From contig NC_134110.1 of assembly GCF_040939455.1 (NCBI RefSeq), forward strand, positions 98,795,001 to 98,859,000: a stretch of 64,000 nucleotides of DNA. Direction: 5' to 3'. The notes under the pieces are model-generated. The model made no database searches, was not told where the DNA came from, and saw nothing but the letters and a program-made list of their open reading frames with translations. This document shows positions 14,931 to 25,800 of the stretch, in pieces. How positions within the stretch are numbered: the first letter of the stretch is position 1; the number at the start of each line of letters is the position of its first letter. The position numbers and the translations under genes are program-made. This stretch comes from Microcebus murinus (lineage: Eukaryota > Chordata > Mammalia > Primates > Cheirogaleidae).

Positions 14931-14939
14931 ACGACTTTA

Positions 14940-16318
14940 ACCCCCTGTTCTCTCCTCTGAGTTGCGTCGCCGGTTTACCAACTATTACTAAAACTAGGAA
15001 ATAGTCTTTCTCTGAATGAATTTTCCAATAAGAACAACGTTTAACATTGGTGACATCTCAAAGGAGGCAACGCAAAAAAAATGTACTCTGCTTAAGCCTA
15101 TACAAACTCAATCTATTTCCAATTTCTATTTATGCACATTGTTTTTTGCATTAAAGGTTGATTACTTGTAAACAGTGTAAAATTAATGGCTATGGTAGAA
15201 AGCACTTTTTTCCTTCAAAAGTTATTTCATTTCAACTAGTTTGAAGCATTTTACTAACATTATGGTATAGGCTACATTTCAAGTCATTATCTCTAAGTTT
15301 CTTGGTTATTGATATCTTTGTAAATTTGAAACTAAAGCCTTTTTAAAAAAATTCTGTGCATATGTGGATTTTATAGTCTGCAAAATTAAATGAATTTAAT
15401 TTAAATTTGTCAGGGTCCCAAAGGAAAAAGATTACGTACTTAAAATGGATGATTGAAGAAAGAGCAATGAACAGTTAGTCTGTGTACTTGAATCTGTCCA
15501 GGCAGCGGAAGCCCCCAGGGCACTGGCTGCTCAAAGCACCACCCCCAGCCCTGAGGGTGAAGCAGTCCTTTGAACCCGGGTGACCTTACCTTGAGTTTTG
15601 CCAGCCAGGTACTGTGACTTTGGGAAGACCAGGGAAGCTACTGCTAACTGTGGCCCAGAATGGAGTAAAAAATAAATCCTAGGGAAAATCCTGCTGCTCT
15701 CCTGGTTTCCTGGCCAAACCTGACCCCCAGACCAGAGGACAGGAGGCCTGTGGATGCAGCCCCCTGGAGAAGTGGGGAGAGGTATCTACTGGGGACACCA
15801 GGTAGAATGGGCCAGTCTTTCCCATATGCAACGCCGCAGGGGGTAGTTTAGCATAGCACCTGAGAATGAATGGAATAAAATTGACTGCCATACTATGTGT
15901 GTGAAGTGTAATGGGTGGTAGGAGGGAATCTTCTCATTCTCAGGTAGTTTATGGTACAGGTGGGGGCCCAGGAAAAAATGAGTAAACGATACATTGTCAG
16001 GCAGAAGGTTCCTCTCCTACTTTCTGGCTGATATCACTTCCTAGAAAACTTGGGTGACACCCTCTTAGGAGCTTGTGCTTTGCCCCTTAAGATGTTAGGA
16101 GTTTGAAATACTAGTCTCCAAGAAGGCTTTTTCAAAGTTTCAAAGTTGAGAGTACATTAGTACTTGGGGATGAGCCACATTAAAATAGAATTAATTAATA
16201 AATTCCATTCTGCACGATAAATATAGAGCTCATGTCTTGTTATCTATCAGACTGCTATTTAAGATTTTGAACAAGCTTGGATATTTCCAGACCAAAAATC
16301 AGTTTTGGTTTTCAAAAG
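14940..16318. other. No gene; unique non-coding sequence
   Basis: AT-rich to 15470, then mixed. No repeat family or RNA gene recognised. Confidence 0.4.
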
Positions 16319-16330
16319 AGCTTTGTAACA

Positions 16331-16662
16331 GCCACACCTGGTGGCTCACACCTGTAATCCTAGCACTCTGGGAGGCCGTGGCGGGCAGATGCTTTGAGCT
16401 CAGGAGTTGGAGACCAGCCTGAGCAAGAGCGAGACCCTGTCTCTACTAAAAAAATAGAAAGAAATTAGCTGGACAAGTAAAAATATATATATAAAAGATT
16501 AGCTGAGCATGATGGCGTATACCTATAATCCCAGCTACTCGGGAGGCTGAGGCAGGAGGATCACTTGAGCCCAGGAGTTTGAAGTTGCTGTGAACTAGGC
16601 TGACGCCATGGCACTCTAGCCCAGGCAACAGAGTGAGACTCTGTCTCAAAAAAAAAAAAAAT
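16331..16662 (+). mobile_element. Full-length dimeric Alu (strepsirrhine type)
   Basis: Two arms with a middle A-rich spacer end in an A tail. A 12-bp target duplication 'agctttgtaaca' flanks it at 16319-16330 and 16663-16674. Confidence 0.95.
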
Positions 16663-16674
16663 AGCTTTGTAACA

Positions 16675-17340
16675 TTTGGGTGCTTTCCCCAAGAATCAGT
16701 GATGCAGATGTTGGGCGAATGATTTTTGTAGAAGAGTTCTAAAATGAGTTTTTCAGGAAGCATGTTTTTGGTCAAAAGTACAGCAACCTGGATTCTAGTT
16801 AACCACTTTAGTACGAGTGTCGACTATCATTGACAGCCACAGATGAACACACGCATCGACTTCAGTTGACAGCCGTGATATGACTTTTCTAATTTTTCAT
16901 TTATCAAAATAAAATTGTGAACATTTAAAAATAACGTAATGAAAACATATATGTATATGTTACCTATTCTGATTTACATTACAAGTAAAGCTGCCTGTAA
17001 AGCAAAACAAGCTTTCAGTGCTTTAAAGCTTTCCTCATCACACAAGAGCAAAACAGATTCATTGTCAACGCACAGCACATGCTACTGTGCGGACTGTGAG
17101 TGCCAGATGTGGGCAAGGTTTTGCAGCCAGTGAGTATGGTGCCTAAGTGATTAAATAAATTTCAAAATGAAGTACTTTAACACCTACATGAGGAGGACTG
17201 GGAACAGAGCTCCCCGAAGATGAGATGTGCTGGTGGCATTTGTTGGTACCTTTGGTTTTCCTTCCGGTAAGTTGCCTTTCCTGGATCCTGAGCCACGAGG
17301 TCTGGCTGAAGGTCACTCTTCTCAGGTAAGCCTGCATGTC
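16675..17340. other. No gene; unclassified
   Basis: A short frame at 16939-17133 has no known relatives. No repeat was named with confidence. Confidence 0.35.
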
Positions 17341-17720
17341 TGAAGCCTGCTGGCATAGCCCTCCCCCACCCTTATTAAGTTAAAGGATGGGCAGGTGACC
17401 TATACAGAGCCAAAAGAAGGGGAGTGACTAGAAGAGCCCTCCTAGGACACACTGGGGTGATGGTAACCACCATGCCATTTTGCTCACAAAGAGGAGGATG
17501 GGGAGGCCACTGAATGGAGCGTGGACATGAAGCCATGGTAGTAACAGTGCAGGGACACGAGAGAACCTGGATCCCAGGGGACAGTCTCTGAACCTCCTAG
17601 TCGAGGCTCTCAGGAGATGAGCTGTACCTCTGACCACTTCAGTTACGTGAGCAAATACAGTTCATTTGCTGTTTAAACCCCTTGTGTTGGTTTTTCTCTC
17701 ACTTGAAACAAAGACTTTCA
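17341..17720 (+). repeat. Probable old MaLR/MLT1-like LTR remnant
   Basis: The order 'aaaggatgggcaggtgacc', then a body with Gly-rich purine tracts, and the tail 'tgtttaaaccccttgtgttgg' followed by a 'ctcacttgaaac' end resembles MLT1-type LTRs. The family call is tentative. Confidence 0.4.
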
Positions 17721-17844
17721 TACCAGATGACCAAGGGTAGGCTAGAGACATGATTGCTAATTGCTCCGGCTAGAAGAAGAAAATACTAAATATGGGGACT
17801 TCTTAGACCAGAGGCATTTGCATTGCAGGGGAGACCATTCAGAA

Positions 17845-18005
17845 GTGCTGAATCTCAGACTGTCTCTGTACTTCTGCATTAGATTGGTCTATACATGCAG
17901 ATCTCCTGGAGATCTTGCTGAAATGCAAAGCAGAGTAGAGCCCAGATTCTGCACTTTTAACAAGTTCCCAGTAGAGGCTGATGAACTGCACTCTGAGTGC
18001 AAGCC
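17845..18005 (+). repeat. MER5-type (hAT-Charlie) non-autonomous element
   Basis: The string 'gattctgcacttttaacaag' and 'ttcccagtagaggctgatg' is the typical MER5A middle. Confidence 0.7.
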
Positions 18006-18446
18006 CCTGATCCACACTGACTTTTTAGGGACCATTCTTAATCTAAAACATGCCGAGTTCAGAAAAGACACCCAAGAGTCATTTCAGAAAGGTCACTAGC
18101 GTGGAAGGTTAAGGTCATTTCTTTCCTGCCAGCCATGTCTGCTCTGCTCCTCACCTCTGCACAGCTTGCCCTCCTGACTCCACCGGGGTCATCTTTCCTT
18201 TCTCACCATCTTATCGACAGTCAAGGTAGGCTGGACTAATCTGAGTTGCCAACACATGCACCATGTTGGTGGGCAGCAGGCAGCCCACCGCCCTGTGCGT
18301 TTCCACTGACCTCCCTGTCAACTTCGTTATCGTTTTACATTACGTGAATCTGTTTCTGGTCGGCTTGTCTCTCTTACTAGACTAGAATCAGGCTCTTCTG
18401 GTAATACAACATAGTAGAATTCGATACCGAGTCTCACTACCTTCTG
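18006..18446. other. No gene; unclassified
   Basis: No open frame of note and no named repeat. Confidence 0.35.
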
Positions 18447-18449
18447 TGA

Positions 18450-18592
18450 GCCAGTGATTCTCAAAGTAGGCTGCAGGCTGGAATCAGCAGAAGCTTTAGG
18501 AAAAGACTGAGGCCTGGTCTGACCCCCTGAGATTCTGATTTAATTGGTTTGGCCTGCAGTCAGGGAGGTTGAATTTGAAAATCTCTTGAGAT
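18450..18592 (+). repeat. MER5-type (hAT-Charlie) element
   Basis: It begins 'gccagtgattctcaaagtag' and contains 'ccctgagattctgatttaat', both diagnostic of MER5A/B. Confidence 0.85.
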
Positions 18593-18654
18593 GATGTTAA
18601 TTTTGCCCATTTAATAGATAAATGTATTGATATCAAAGAGCTACCTAAGAAGTC

Positions 18655-19000
18655 AGTTCTTTATTTAGATATTGATTTTATCAAATGTTTGTTGAGCATC
18701 TATTATATGCCAGACGTTGTGTACTGTCACCAAAGATAAACAAAGGCACATGCATTCCCTGTCCTGAAAGAGCTTGTGGTTGTATAGGAGGGAGACATGT
18801 AGACAAATCATTTTAATGGTGTGTTCAATGCAATAATAATAGAAAGTATAAAAACTGTCCTTCTGGCAGAGGCAGAGCGATGGATTCTGTGTGGAGGAGC
18901 ATGGGATAAAAATACCAAAGGCTGTCATGTATGGAGCACTTCCAAGGGAGCAGGAAGGCCTCCAGACAGTGCTGATGTTTGACTGAGGCCTCTGGGGAGC
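18655..19000 (-). repeat. L2 LINE 3' end (antisense)
   Basis: The segment 'tgttgagcatctattatatg' followed by 'ccagacgttgtg' is the hallmark of the L2 3' region read on the opposite strand. Similar purine-rich L2-like sequence may run on to about 19400. Confidence 0.7.
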
Positions 19001-19985
19001 AGAGAACCCATGGAGGAAGGTGGGTGGTGGACAGAGTGGCCAAAGTGTTTCTGGGTTGTGTTTGGGGGAGATGGGGGTGAGAGGGTTGGGAGCTGAGAAG
19101 GGTCACTTCTGTTTTTCTTGTAAAATCAGAGTGGAGTCAAGGCCTGAGAGGGAAAGGTGGGGGAGGGTGCCAGGGGCCTTGGAGGCAGCTGGGGTGGGCC
19201 TGAGAAGACAGTGAGCCCCATGCCCCCACTGTGAGGGCCCTGCTGAAGGTAGGCCTCATGAATTGGCTTCCACCTCCAGCCATGTGACGCATGCTCAGAC
19301 ACTCCCGTGTAGAGAGAGAAGAGACTGTAGGATTTGTTCAAAGCTGGGCTTTCAGCGGCAGGAGTGAAGGCAACAAGAGACTAGAGGCAGGAGTGAAGCA
19401 GGGAGTGCAGGTGGGGTCCTGGCTAAAGAGTTCCATGGAGGTGAGGAGGGAGGAAATGAAATCTGAAGAGATCTGTTAGGCTTGGGAATAAGGGAGGGAG
19501 AAACTAGGAGAAAGGAGAAGGCATCAGAGGGAATTTCAAAGACAAGGTAGGTCAAGGTGACCAGTGTGCAAGGCGTGGCCGTGGTGGGGTAGGGCCACTG
19601 AGGGGGCTGCTGAAGGTCACCTGAGGTGGGAAGGATCCCCATGTGGATCCTGAAGCCCTGGGTGGGAGGACGGGAAGGAAGGCCGTGAGCATCTGTCCAC
19701 ACAATTCATGAGATACCCCACCAGCGGGCCCACCGTAGGGGCAGGGAATGGATCTAGTGGACGTGGATTTGAACAAATAACTCAGGATAGAAAGGAGAGG
19801 GAGATACAAGAGAACACAAGGGACATGCCGCTGAAATGCAAAGCAGAGCAGTGGTGAAACAGGAAGATCCACTAAGCTTGGAAAATACTGAGGAAACAGG
19901 GGCAGAGGTTCCTAGTGGTTAAAGGAAGGCTCACACATCCTTCTGGAAGCCTGGAGATGGATGTTTTTGTTGTTGTTTAGAGAGA
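19001..19985. other. Purine-rich non-coding stretch
   Basis: Long G/A-rich + strand sequence, possibly decayed L2 interior. The open frames here are composition effects. Confidence 0.35.
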
Positions 19986-20900
19986 AACTTTGCTGAGGCA
20001 ACAGCTGAACTGTAGCAGTAGCAGCTCAAGGCCAAGCAAAATCTTGGCAGATCTCTTATCGAGTTTGTGATTGCAGGTAGGGTTTACAGATAAGTGTGAT
20101 TAGCAATGCACTGCTTCTGAGAACTTCCTGTCACAATTAATTGTTCTGGATCAGTGAGTGGGTGCTAACCTTTAAAGATCATTATTAAAAAGCATTTTTC
20201 TGTCAGCTCAATCTCGGTGCCTTGAGGCAAAGCCCCATTCGCGACATTAATGAAGGTTCAGCTCAGCTTGGAAGGTGCGACGCCCCTCCCCCGGGCCCAG
20301 AGGCTTCCTCTGTCCCATTATTGAGCAATGTGGCCCGGCTCTTTATCCGAAGGCACGAGGACAACACCCTGTGTCAAGAGGGGCACTATCTGACCCGAGA
20401 TAGAGTGGAACTTCAGAAGGCGCTGGTTTCCCAGAATTTCCCCGGCGGAGGGGGCTGCGCGCGGGCTGGGCACGTGCAGGCTGGAGCCTGCTCCTCCGGG
20501 GAAGTCGGCCGTGCCCAGACGAGATGCGCCCCCTACTCGGAGACAGGCAGAGCCACCCAAAGACGTTCAGGGGCGGAAGCTGCGCCCACAGATCCAGGCG
20601 GGGCGTCGCGCTGGACGGGAAGGAGCCCCCAGCAGCCTGCGTCCTGCTCGCTGCCGCCGCGTCCACACTCGCTACGGGGGAGCAGCGGCTCCCGGCCTTT
20701 CTCCCCCAGCTCTTCCTTCTGGGCCGTCTCACGGGGGCCTTTGCCGAACCGTGGGCCCCGAGACCACCTCGGGGCTCCGGGGCTCCGCGCCCGCCCGCGT
20801 GAGCGCGTCCCTCCCGCGCTGTGTAGAGCAGGCCCGCACACCCTCTCCCGCGCTCGCATTGTTGGCCCTGGTTGAAAGCATGAACAATCTCTCCCAGGCA
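19985..20900. promoter_or_regulatory. Candidate distal regulatory element (GATA and SOX motifs beside a CpG-rich block)
   Basis: This repeat-free stretch has CTTATC at 20055-20060, AGATAAG at 20088-20094 and a perfect palindrome 'acaattaattgt' at 20133-20144 (inverted SOX cores around a homeodomain-like centre). Further ATTGT/ACAAT cores lie near 20330, 20858 and 20883. From about 20430 to 20850 it becomes CpG-rich. GATA and SOX factors act together in endoderm, so a role in SOX17 control is plausible, but this is inference from short motifs. Confidence 0.35.
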
Positions 20901-21309
20901 CTCCCTGTTTTCACTTCCCTCTGGCCACAGGGCCCCTCCTCTGTCTGACCCGTGGGGGTCAACATCCTTTCTAGCTGATCCACCCCACTTCCTCCCTCAG
21001 GCCGGGCCGAAGGCTGTTTTTTAACTTCAGGGGTTCCTGGAGGAGTGTTTCCTCTGCCCCTCCATTATCGCATCTCACATACTGGATTCAGGGGCTTGGG
21101 CTATTGGAGATTTGGAAGCAGAAAGATCGGTGTGAGTCCAAACCGTGGGAAGGAACATTATGGAGGAGGAGGGACCTGAAAAATCCACTGGTGGAGGTGG
21201 GCAAAGGGCCACCAAAAGTAGAGAAAGAGACAGGAGCTCTTGGTGCTCTGGGCGCAGCGGAGGCAGCAGCCCCGGCGCCTCCCCCAGGTTTCTGAGGGCT
21301 CAGGAGAGA

Positions 21310-21480
21310 GTTAAGGCAAGTAGCATACTTGGGCAGGGCGTGGGCTGCACAAGCAGACAGACCTGGTCCCCCGACTTCTCAGAACGTCTGTTTTCCATAT
21401 GTAAACTGTAGGTAATAATAACTACCTACAGAGTCACTGCAAGGATTGGAAATATTTGCATAGCGCCTGAGTGATGATGC
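21310..21480 (+). repeat. MIR element
   Basis: The order 'ctgttttccatatgtaaactg', then 'taggtaataataactacct' and 'gtcactgcaaggattgg' matches MIR. Confidence 0.75.
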
Positions 21481-21499
21481 TAGGAGATCTTTGCATCTG

Positions 21500-21957
21500 T
21501 GTTCCTCCGGCTGGCATTTCCCTGGGGCAGGGGCAGTTTAGGGGGAGAGGGAAGGCAGGCTTCTGCCCCACCAGGCTGGCTGTCTACCTGATGCAGCCTG
21601 AGCCTACTGAGTAAGGAGTTCACTGAGGGTCTTAATTCACTGCAACATACACACAAAACGGTTTTGTTTTTTTCTAAGTGCAGTTTTAACTATGTTCTCT
21701 TAAATCTCCCTGTCCTGCCCTTTAATGATCTCTGGGGAATGTTTTATTACTTTCAAGTTACTTTTAGTTGTTAAAATCTAACTCCATTTATTTATTTTGA
21801 AAACTAAGAATGCAAAAAGTCAATCCTCTGTAAAGCCTCAATCTTGTTTTAAATCTTATCCTTCACTTCCCCTCCCTGAAGGCTTACTCTGGGACCCTAT
21901 CTACTGGTCACAGAGGAGGAGGAGGGACTCCCCTCTCTCTTACAGGTAGGCCCCTGC

Positions 21958-21990
<33 letters not shown>

Positions 21991-22470
21991 ACGCACACGC
22001 TGAGAGGGTGGAAGGGTGGACGAAGGCGAGGGAGAGCGACTAATGTCATTTACCTGGGGGCCGCTGCTGTAGTTTTCTCTGGTGTTTCTCTGCAGATCAT
22101 TTCCTGGATTGAAATCCCCCATGTGGCAGGATGCGCTGCTCTCATGGGCCACACTTGAATGCGTTAGGGGGTGCCACATGGCCCAGTGTGGGAGACTGCT
22201 GTGGCTTTCCTCTTCCCCATACACCTCTCCTCCCTGCTCACCTCCAAGGCAGTAAACCCACAGCCTCTGTGCCGGAGCCCTCACCTGGAAGGCAGTTTTC
22301 TTTGTGGTGCAGCAGCAAGATGGTTAGGGCTTGGCCACTTTCCATGGTGTGTACTTGACACCCCTTTGGGGAGAGTGCCCCTGCTGCCCTGGCCCTGCCA
22401 GTCCCCTGAATTCTCCTTCCCTCATTTAGGTAGGATCATCAAGTCTGATTCTTAGATATCAAACCAGAGA
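21500..22470. other. No gene; mixed unique sequence with one microsatellite
   Basis: Apart from the (GT)n run no repeat is named. Small open frames lack recognisable domains. Confidence 0.4.
21961..21988 (+). repeat. (GT)n microsatellite
   Basis: About 14 GT units, followed by short CA-containing alternating purine-pyrimidine sequence. Confidence 0.9.
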
Positions 22471-22499
22471 CCAGAGTTCAATTATCCTTTATTGCATCA

Positions 22500-23425
22500 C
22501 TGCAACCTCTGTCTTCCTTTTAAAAATGTGTTTAACTTAAAATTACTTATTATGTAATATGTGAGACATTCAAAATTATACAATATAACAGCATATATCA
22601 GGTATCAGATACTTGTTCACCACCATTCATCATGAGAAACAAAATATCTGCTACAGTTAAATGCTTTGGACATCTTTATATAATACTATGCCTGGACTGC
22701 GTTTGTCATGATTTTTGCACATGAAAGAAACTCAGCTCTGACTGGCCTAATAAAAAGAGGGGAAGTATTGGCTACGTAACTAAGCCATGGAAGAGGCAGA
22801 TGGACATTTTCCTCTCTTCTCATCTGAGCTTCTGTTGGCACGTTGGCTTCATTTCTTTAGGCTGTGGATCTCCACAAGACAGGATTCATTGTGACAGCTC
22901 TTTCTAGCTCATCACCAGACAGGATATGTGTCAGCTCCAGCCAGAAAAATTCGAGGAAAGTCATATGTCTATTCTTCAACCAATTATTGTGCCTCAGGGG
23001 ACTGGGTATCATATTAGGCTGAGCCTGGGTTTTCAGGGGTAGATATTTTATATCCAGAAATATTTGAGAGAGGATGCTCAGTACTATATTAATACCCACC
23101 ATACAGATCCACTCTGTCCTTTAAAATGCTTCATTGTATTCCATTTCAGGATTGTGCCATTCCTTATTTGTCCAATCTCTATTAATGGATACTAAAATTG
23201 TCTCCAGTTTTTTCCTATTATGAACAATGTTTCTAATAAAATTCTTTTATTTTCATGAGCATGTGTAAATATTTTTTATAAGATAAATTTCTAGAGGTGT
23301 AATTGCTATCAAATGGTATGCATGTTTAAAAATTTGATAGCTATTGTCAAATTGCCTTTTAATTACACTTCTACCAGTAGCATATGAAAATGTTTGCTTT
23401 CCCACACTCCCATCAACATCAATGG
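22500..23425 (-). mobile_element. Old L1 fragments, antisense
   Basis: The part from 23105 carries typical antisense L1 3' text ('tgcttcattgtattccattt', 'gaacaatgtttctaataaaa', 'tttctagaggtgtaattgct'). The left half is weaker and may be another fragment. Confidence 0.6.
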
Positions 23426-23429
23426 GTGG

Positions 23430-23800
23430 GTTAACTTGTACTGCATAAAAAAACTATCCTAAAATTTAGGGGCTTAAACGAACCATTTATTTGCCTACCA
23501 TTCCATGGGTCAGCAATTTAGTCAGGGCTCAGTTGGGATGGCTCATCTGTATTGAGCATGGTGCTCCAGTTTTACAGTAAGCTGGAGATCAATGTCCTCC
23601 CTAACATGTCTGACAGTTGACTGATAGATGGAGATAACTGGGATATTTGGGATTTAGCAGCTAGTATTCCCAAGAATTGCAAAATAACAAGTCTCATTGC
23701 ATGAGTACTTTTGAAGCCTGTGTTCGAGTAACATTTGCTAATTTTCCATTAGCCAAAGCAAACCACTTGGTCAAGACCTAATCAAAGGAGTGGAAAAATA
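23430..23800 (+). repeat. Unassigned ancient interspersed repeat
   Basis: 'aggggcttaaacgaaccatt' followed by 'gggtcagcaatttagtcagg' and 'gctcagttgggatgg' is a very common mammalian repeat motif. I cannot name the family reliably. Confidence 0.5.
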
Positions 23801-24199
23801 AACTACACCTCTTCATGAGAGAAACTGCAAAATGTTGTGATCATTTTTGCAATCTCATAGCCAGATTATATCATCCTGTTAATCTTGGTCAATATGATTG
23901 GTTAAAAATGAAATTTCCTTCTCTTAAATTTTACTATTATGATTGATTATTTTTATATTTGTGTTCATTATTTTTGTTTATTATGTAACTTGACTGTCCA
24001 TATTTTTGTATAGGGTGGTGGAAAATAATCAATTATGTCACAACACTTAACATGTAATCTATTCTTTTCCCACTGAATTGAAATACCATTTTTGTCATAT
24101 ATTAGTTCTCTCATATAAATACTTGGATTTGATTTATTCTGGGTTCTATATTTTTTCTATACTTTATTTCTATTTGTTAATTCCTGCCAATATCTTCAG

Positions 24200-24350
24200 T
24201 CTGTCTTTTTAATTTTTTAAGACATGGAGTCTTGCTAAGTTGCCCAACCTTGAACTTATGGGCTCAAGTGATCCTCCTACATCCTCCTCCTAATTAGTTG
24301 GGTTTACAGGTATACACCACTGTGCCTAGCTAATATCTTCAGTCTTGATA
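24200..24350 (-). mobile_element. Partial Alu-like sequence (antisense)
   Basis: Contains 'ggagtcttgctaagttgcc', 'gggctcaagtgatcctcc' and 'gtttacaggtatacaccac' in Alu order. Confidence 0.7.
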
Positions 24351-24395
24351 ACTTTATAGTATGTTTCAGAATATGGTAAGGCAAACTATTCATTA

Positions 24396-24535
24396 TTCTT
24401 TTTTTTCTTTTTTTGAAACAAAGTCTGGCAATTTTCTCCAGGCTTGTCTCAAACTCCTGAGCTTAAGAGATCCTCAGACCTCAGCCTCTGGAGTAGCTGG
24501 AATTACACACATAAGCCATCGTTCCTGGTTAGTAT
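24396..24535 (-). mobile_element. Partial Alu-like sequence (antisense)
   Basis: A T-rich start leads to 'tctcaaactcctgagcttaa' and 'cagcctctggagtagctgg'. It is strongly decayed and lies 45 bases from the previous one. Confidence 0.7.
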
Positions 24536-24606
24536 TATATTTACTATTCTTATTTTAAAATTTCTTTTCTATTAATTAACATTCATTCTTCTATTTAAAG
24601 TTAAAA

Positions 24607-24960
24607 ATCATATTTGTTCAGTTTAAACAGAATTGGAGTCCAAGTTGGCATCATAGCACATTTGTATGTTACTTTTGGAAAGGTTTATATTTTGATGATG
24701 CATTCCCATCTAATATTCCCCAAACTGATCTAAAGATTCAATGCAATCACTATCAGAATTCCATTTGCCTTTTTTGCATAAATGAAAAACTTGTTATAAA
24801 ATTCTTATGAAAATACAAGAGTCCCCAAAATAGCCAACACAATCTTGGAAAAAGAATGTTGGAGCATTTACATTTCCTGAGTTCAAAACTTAATACAAAG
24901 TTACAGTCTGGTATTTACAATTTAACAATAAAAGGACAAATAACGCAGTTTAAAAATGGG
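24607..24960 (+). mobile_element. L1 ORF2 fragment, sense
   Basis: The string 'aaagattcaatgcaatcac' and the following 'agccaacacaatcttgg' are from the 3' part of L1 ORF2. Stops and frameshifts are many. Confidence 0.7.
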
Positions 24961-25800
24961 CAAAGGGTTTGAATAGACTATTTTTTTGTACTGTCTTTGT
25001 ATGGTTTTGGGATTAGGGTAATACTAGTTTCATAAAATAAATTCAGAAGACTTTCCTCTTCTGTTTTTTGGAGAGATTGTGTAGAATTGGTGTTACTTCC
25101 TTTTGGATTGTTTTAGAGAATTTTCCTGTGAAACCATCTGTGTCTGGAGATTTCCTTTCTGTGAGGTTTTCAAATTATAAATTCAATGTCTACAACAGTT
25201 ATAGGATTATTCAAAATAGTCTGTTTCATTTTGTATGGTAGTTTGTGTTTTTCAAGGAAATGGTCTATTTCATCTAAGTTCACAAATATATTAATATCTT
25301 TATGGAATTGTTCATAGTATTTGCTTATTATCCTTTTGATATCTTCAGAGTTTGTAGTGATATTCCCTATTTCATTCCTGATATAGTAATTTGTATTTGC
25401 TCTCTCTTTTTCATTTGTCAATCTTGCTAGAAGTTTGTAAATTTTATTGATCTTTTCAATAAAAGTTTTTGCTTCATTGATTTTCTTGATTGTTTTTCTT
25501 TTATCAATTTTATTGATTTCTTGTTTTCCCTTATAGTTAAGATGTCATTTTTCTCTAACTGGTTTAAATAGTTTTTCTTTGTATTAGTTCTTAGTTTAAT
25601 TATGTTGTGTCTTGGCCTGAGTTTCTTTGAGATTGTCTTGTTTGGGGTTTGCTCAGCTTCTTGAATCTGTAGATTTATGTCTTTTGTAGGAAGTTTTCAG
25701 TTACTAATGTTTCCATTGATTTTTCAGCTTTGTCTCACTCTTCTCCTTCTGAGACTCTGACTACATGAACATTGCTCATCATTTATAATCCCTTAGGCCC
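24961..25800 (-). mobile_element. L1 ORF2 fragment, antisense
   Basis: On the minus strand 25170-25421 still reads an 83-residue piece with NEIGNITTNSEDIKRIISKYY and FLEKHKLPYK-like spacing. This is the L1 ORF2 stretch between the endonuclease and the reverse-transcriptase domains. The frame is closed on both sides, so it is a fossil. Confidence 0.8.

Larger units (their letters stand above)
12170..14935 (+). pseudogene. SOX17-like tandem-duplicate pseudogene (unprocessed)
   Basis: The segment aligns in order with SOX17. The leader 'gcagtgtcgctaggccggg' at 12208 matches the gene's start region, and exon 1 homology runs 12370-12657. A much longer intron-like gap follows, and exon 2 pieces are recognisable from about 14430 to 14930. 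The start ATG is GTG (12370), followed by a 2-base deletion. The TATA-like box is changed, and many small indels break the frame. Part of the first HMG helix is deleted. The donor GT reads GG at 12658-12659. The second half of the HMG box and the beta-catenin motif are missing or unrecognisable. Kept order, retained non-coding leader and no poly(A) tail argue for DNA duplication. By eye identity is about 70-80% in the best blocks, so the event looks old. A transcript or RNA function cannot be excluded. Confidence 0.85.

Noticed and set aside
12170..14935. A functional second SoxF gene
   Set aside because: Loss of the ATG, the splice donor, half the HMG box and the beta-catenin motif, plus frameshifts, rules out a normal SOX protein.
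20222..20948. 217-codon and 145-codon plus-strand frames
   Set aside because: Overlapping frames in CpG-rich DNA, with no recognisable domain and no clear splice or promoter context.
25170..25421. Protein-like minus-strand frame with conserved residues
   Set aside because: It is a fossil piece of L1 ORF2, closed on both sides.
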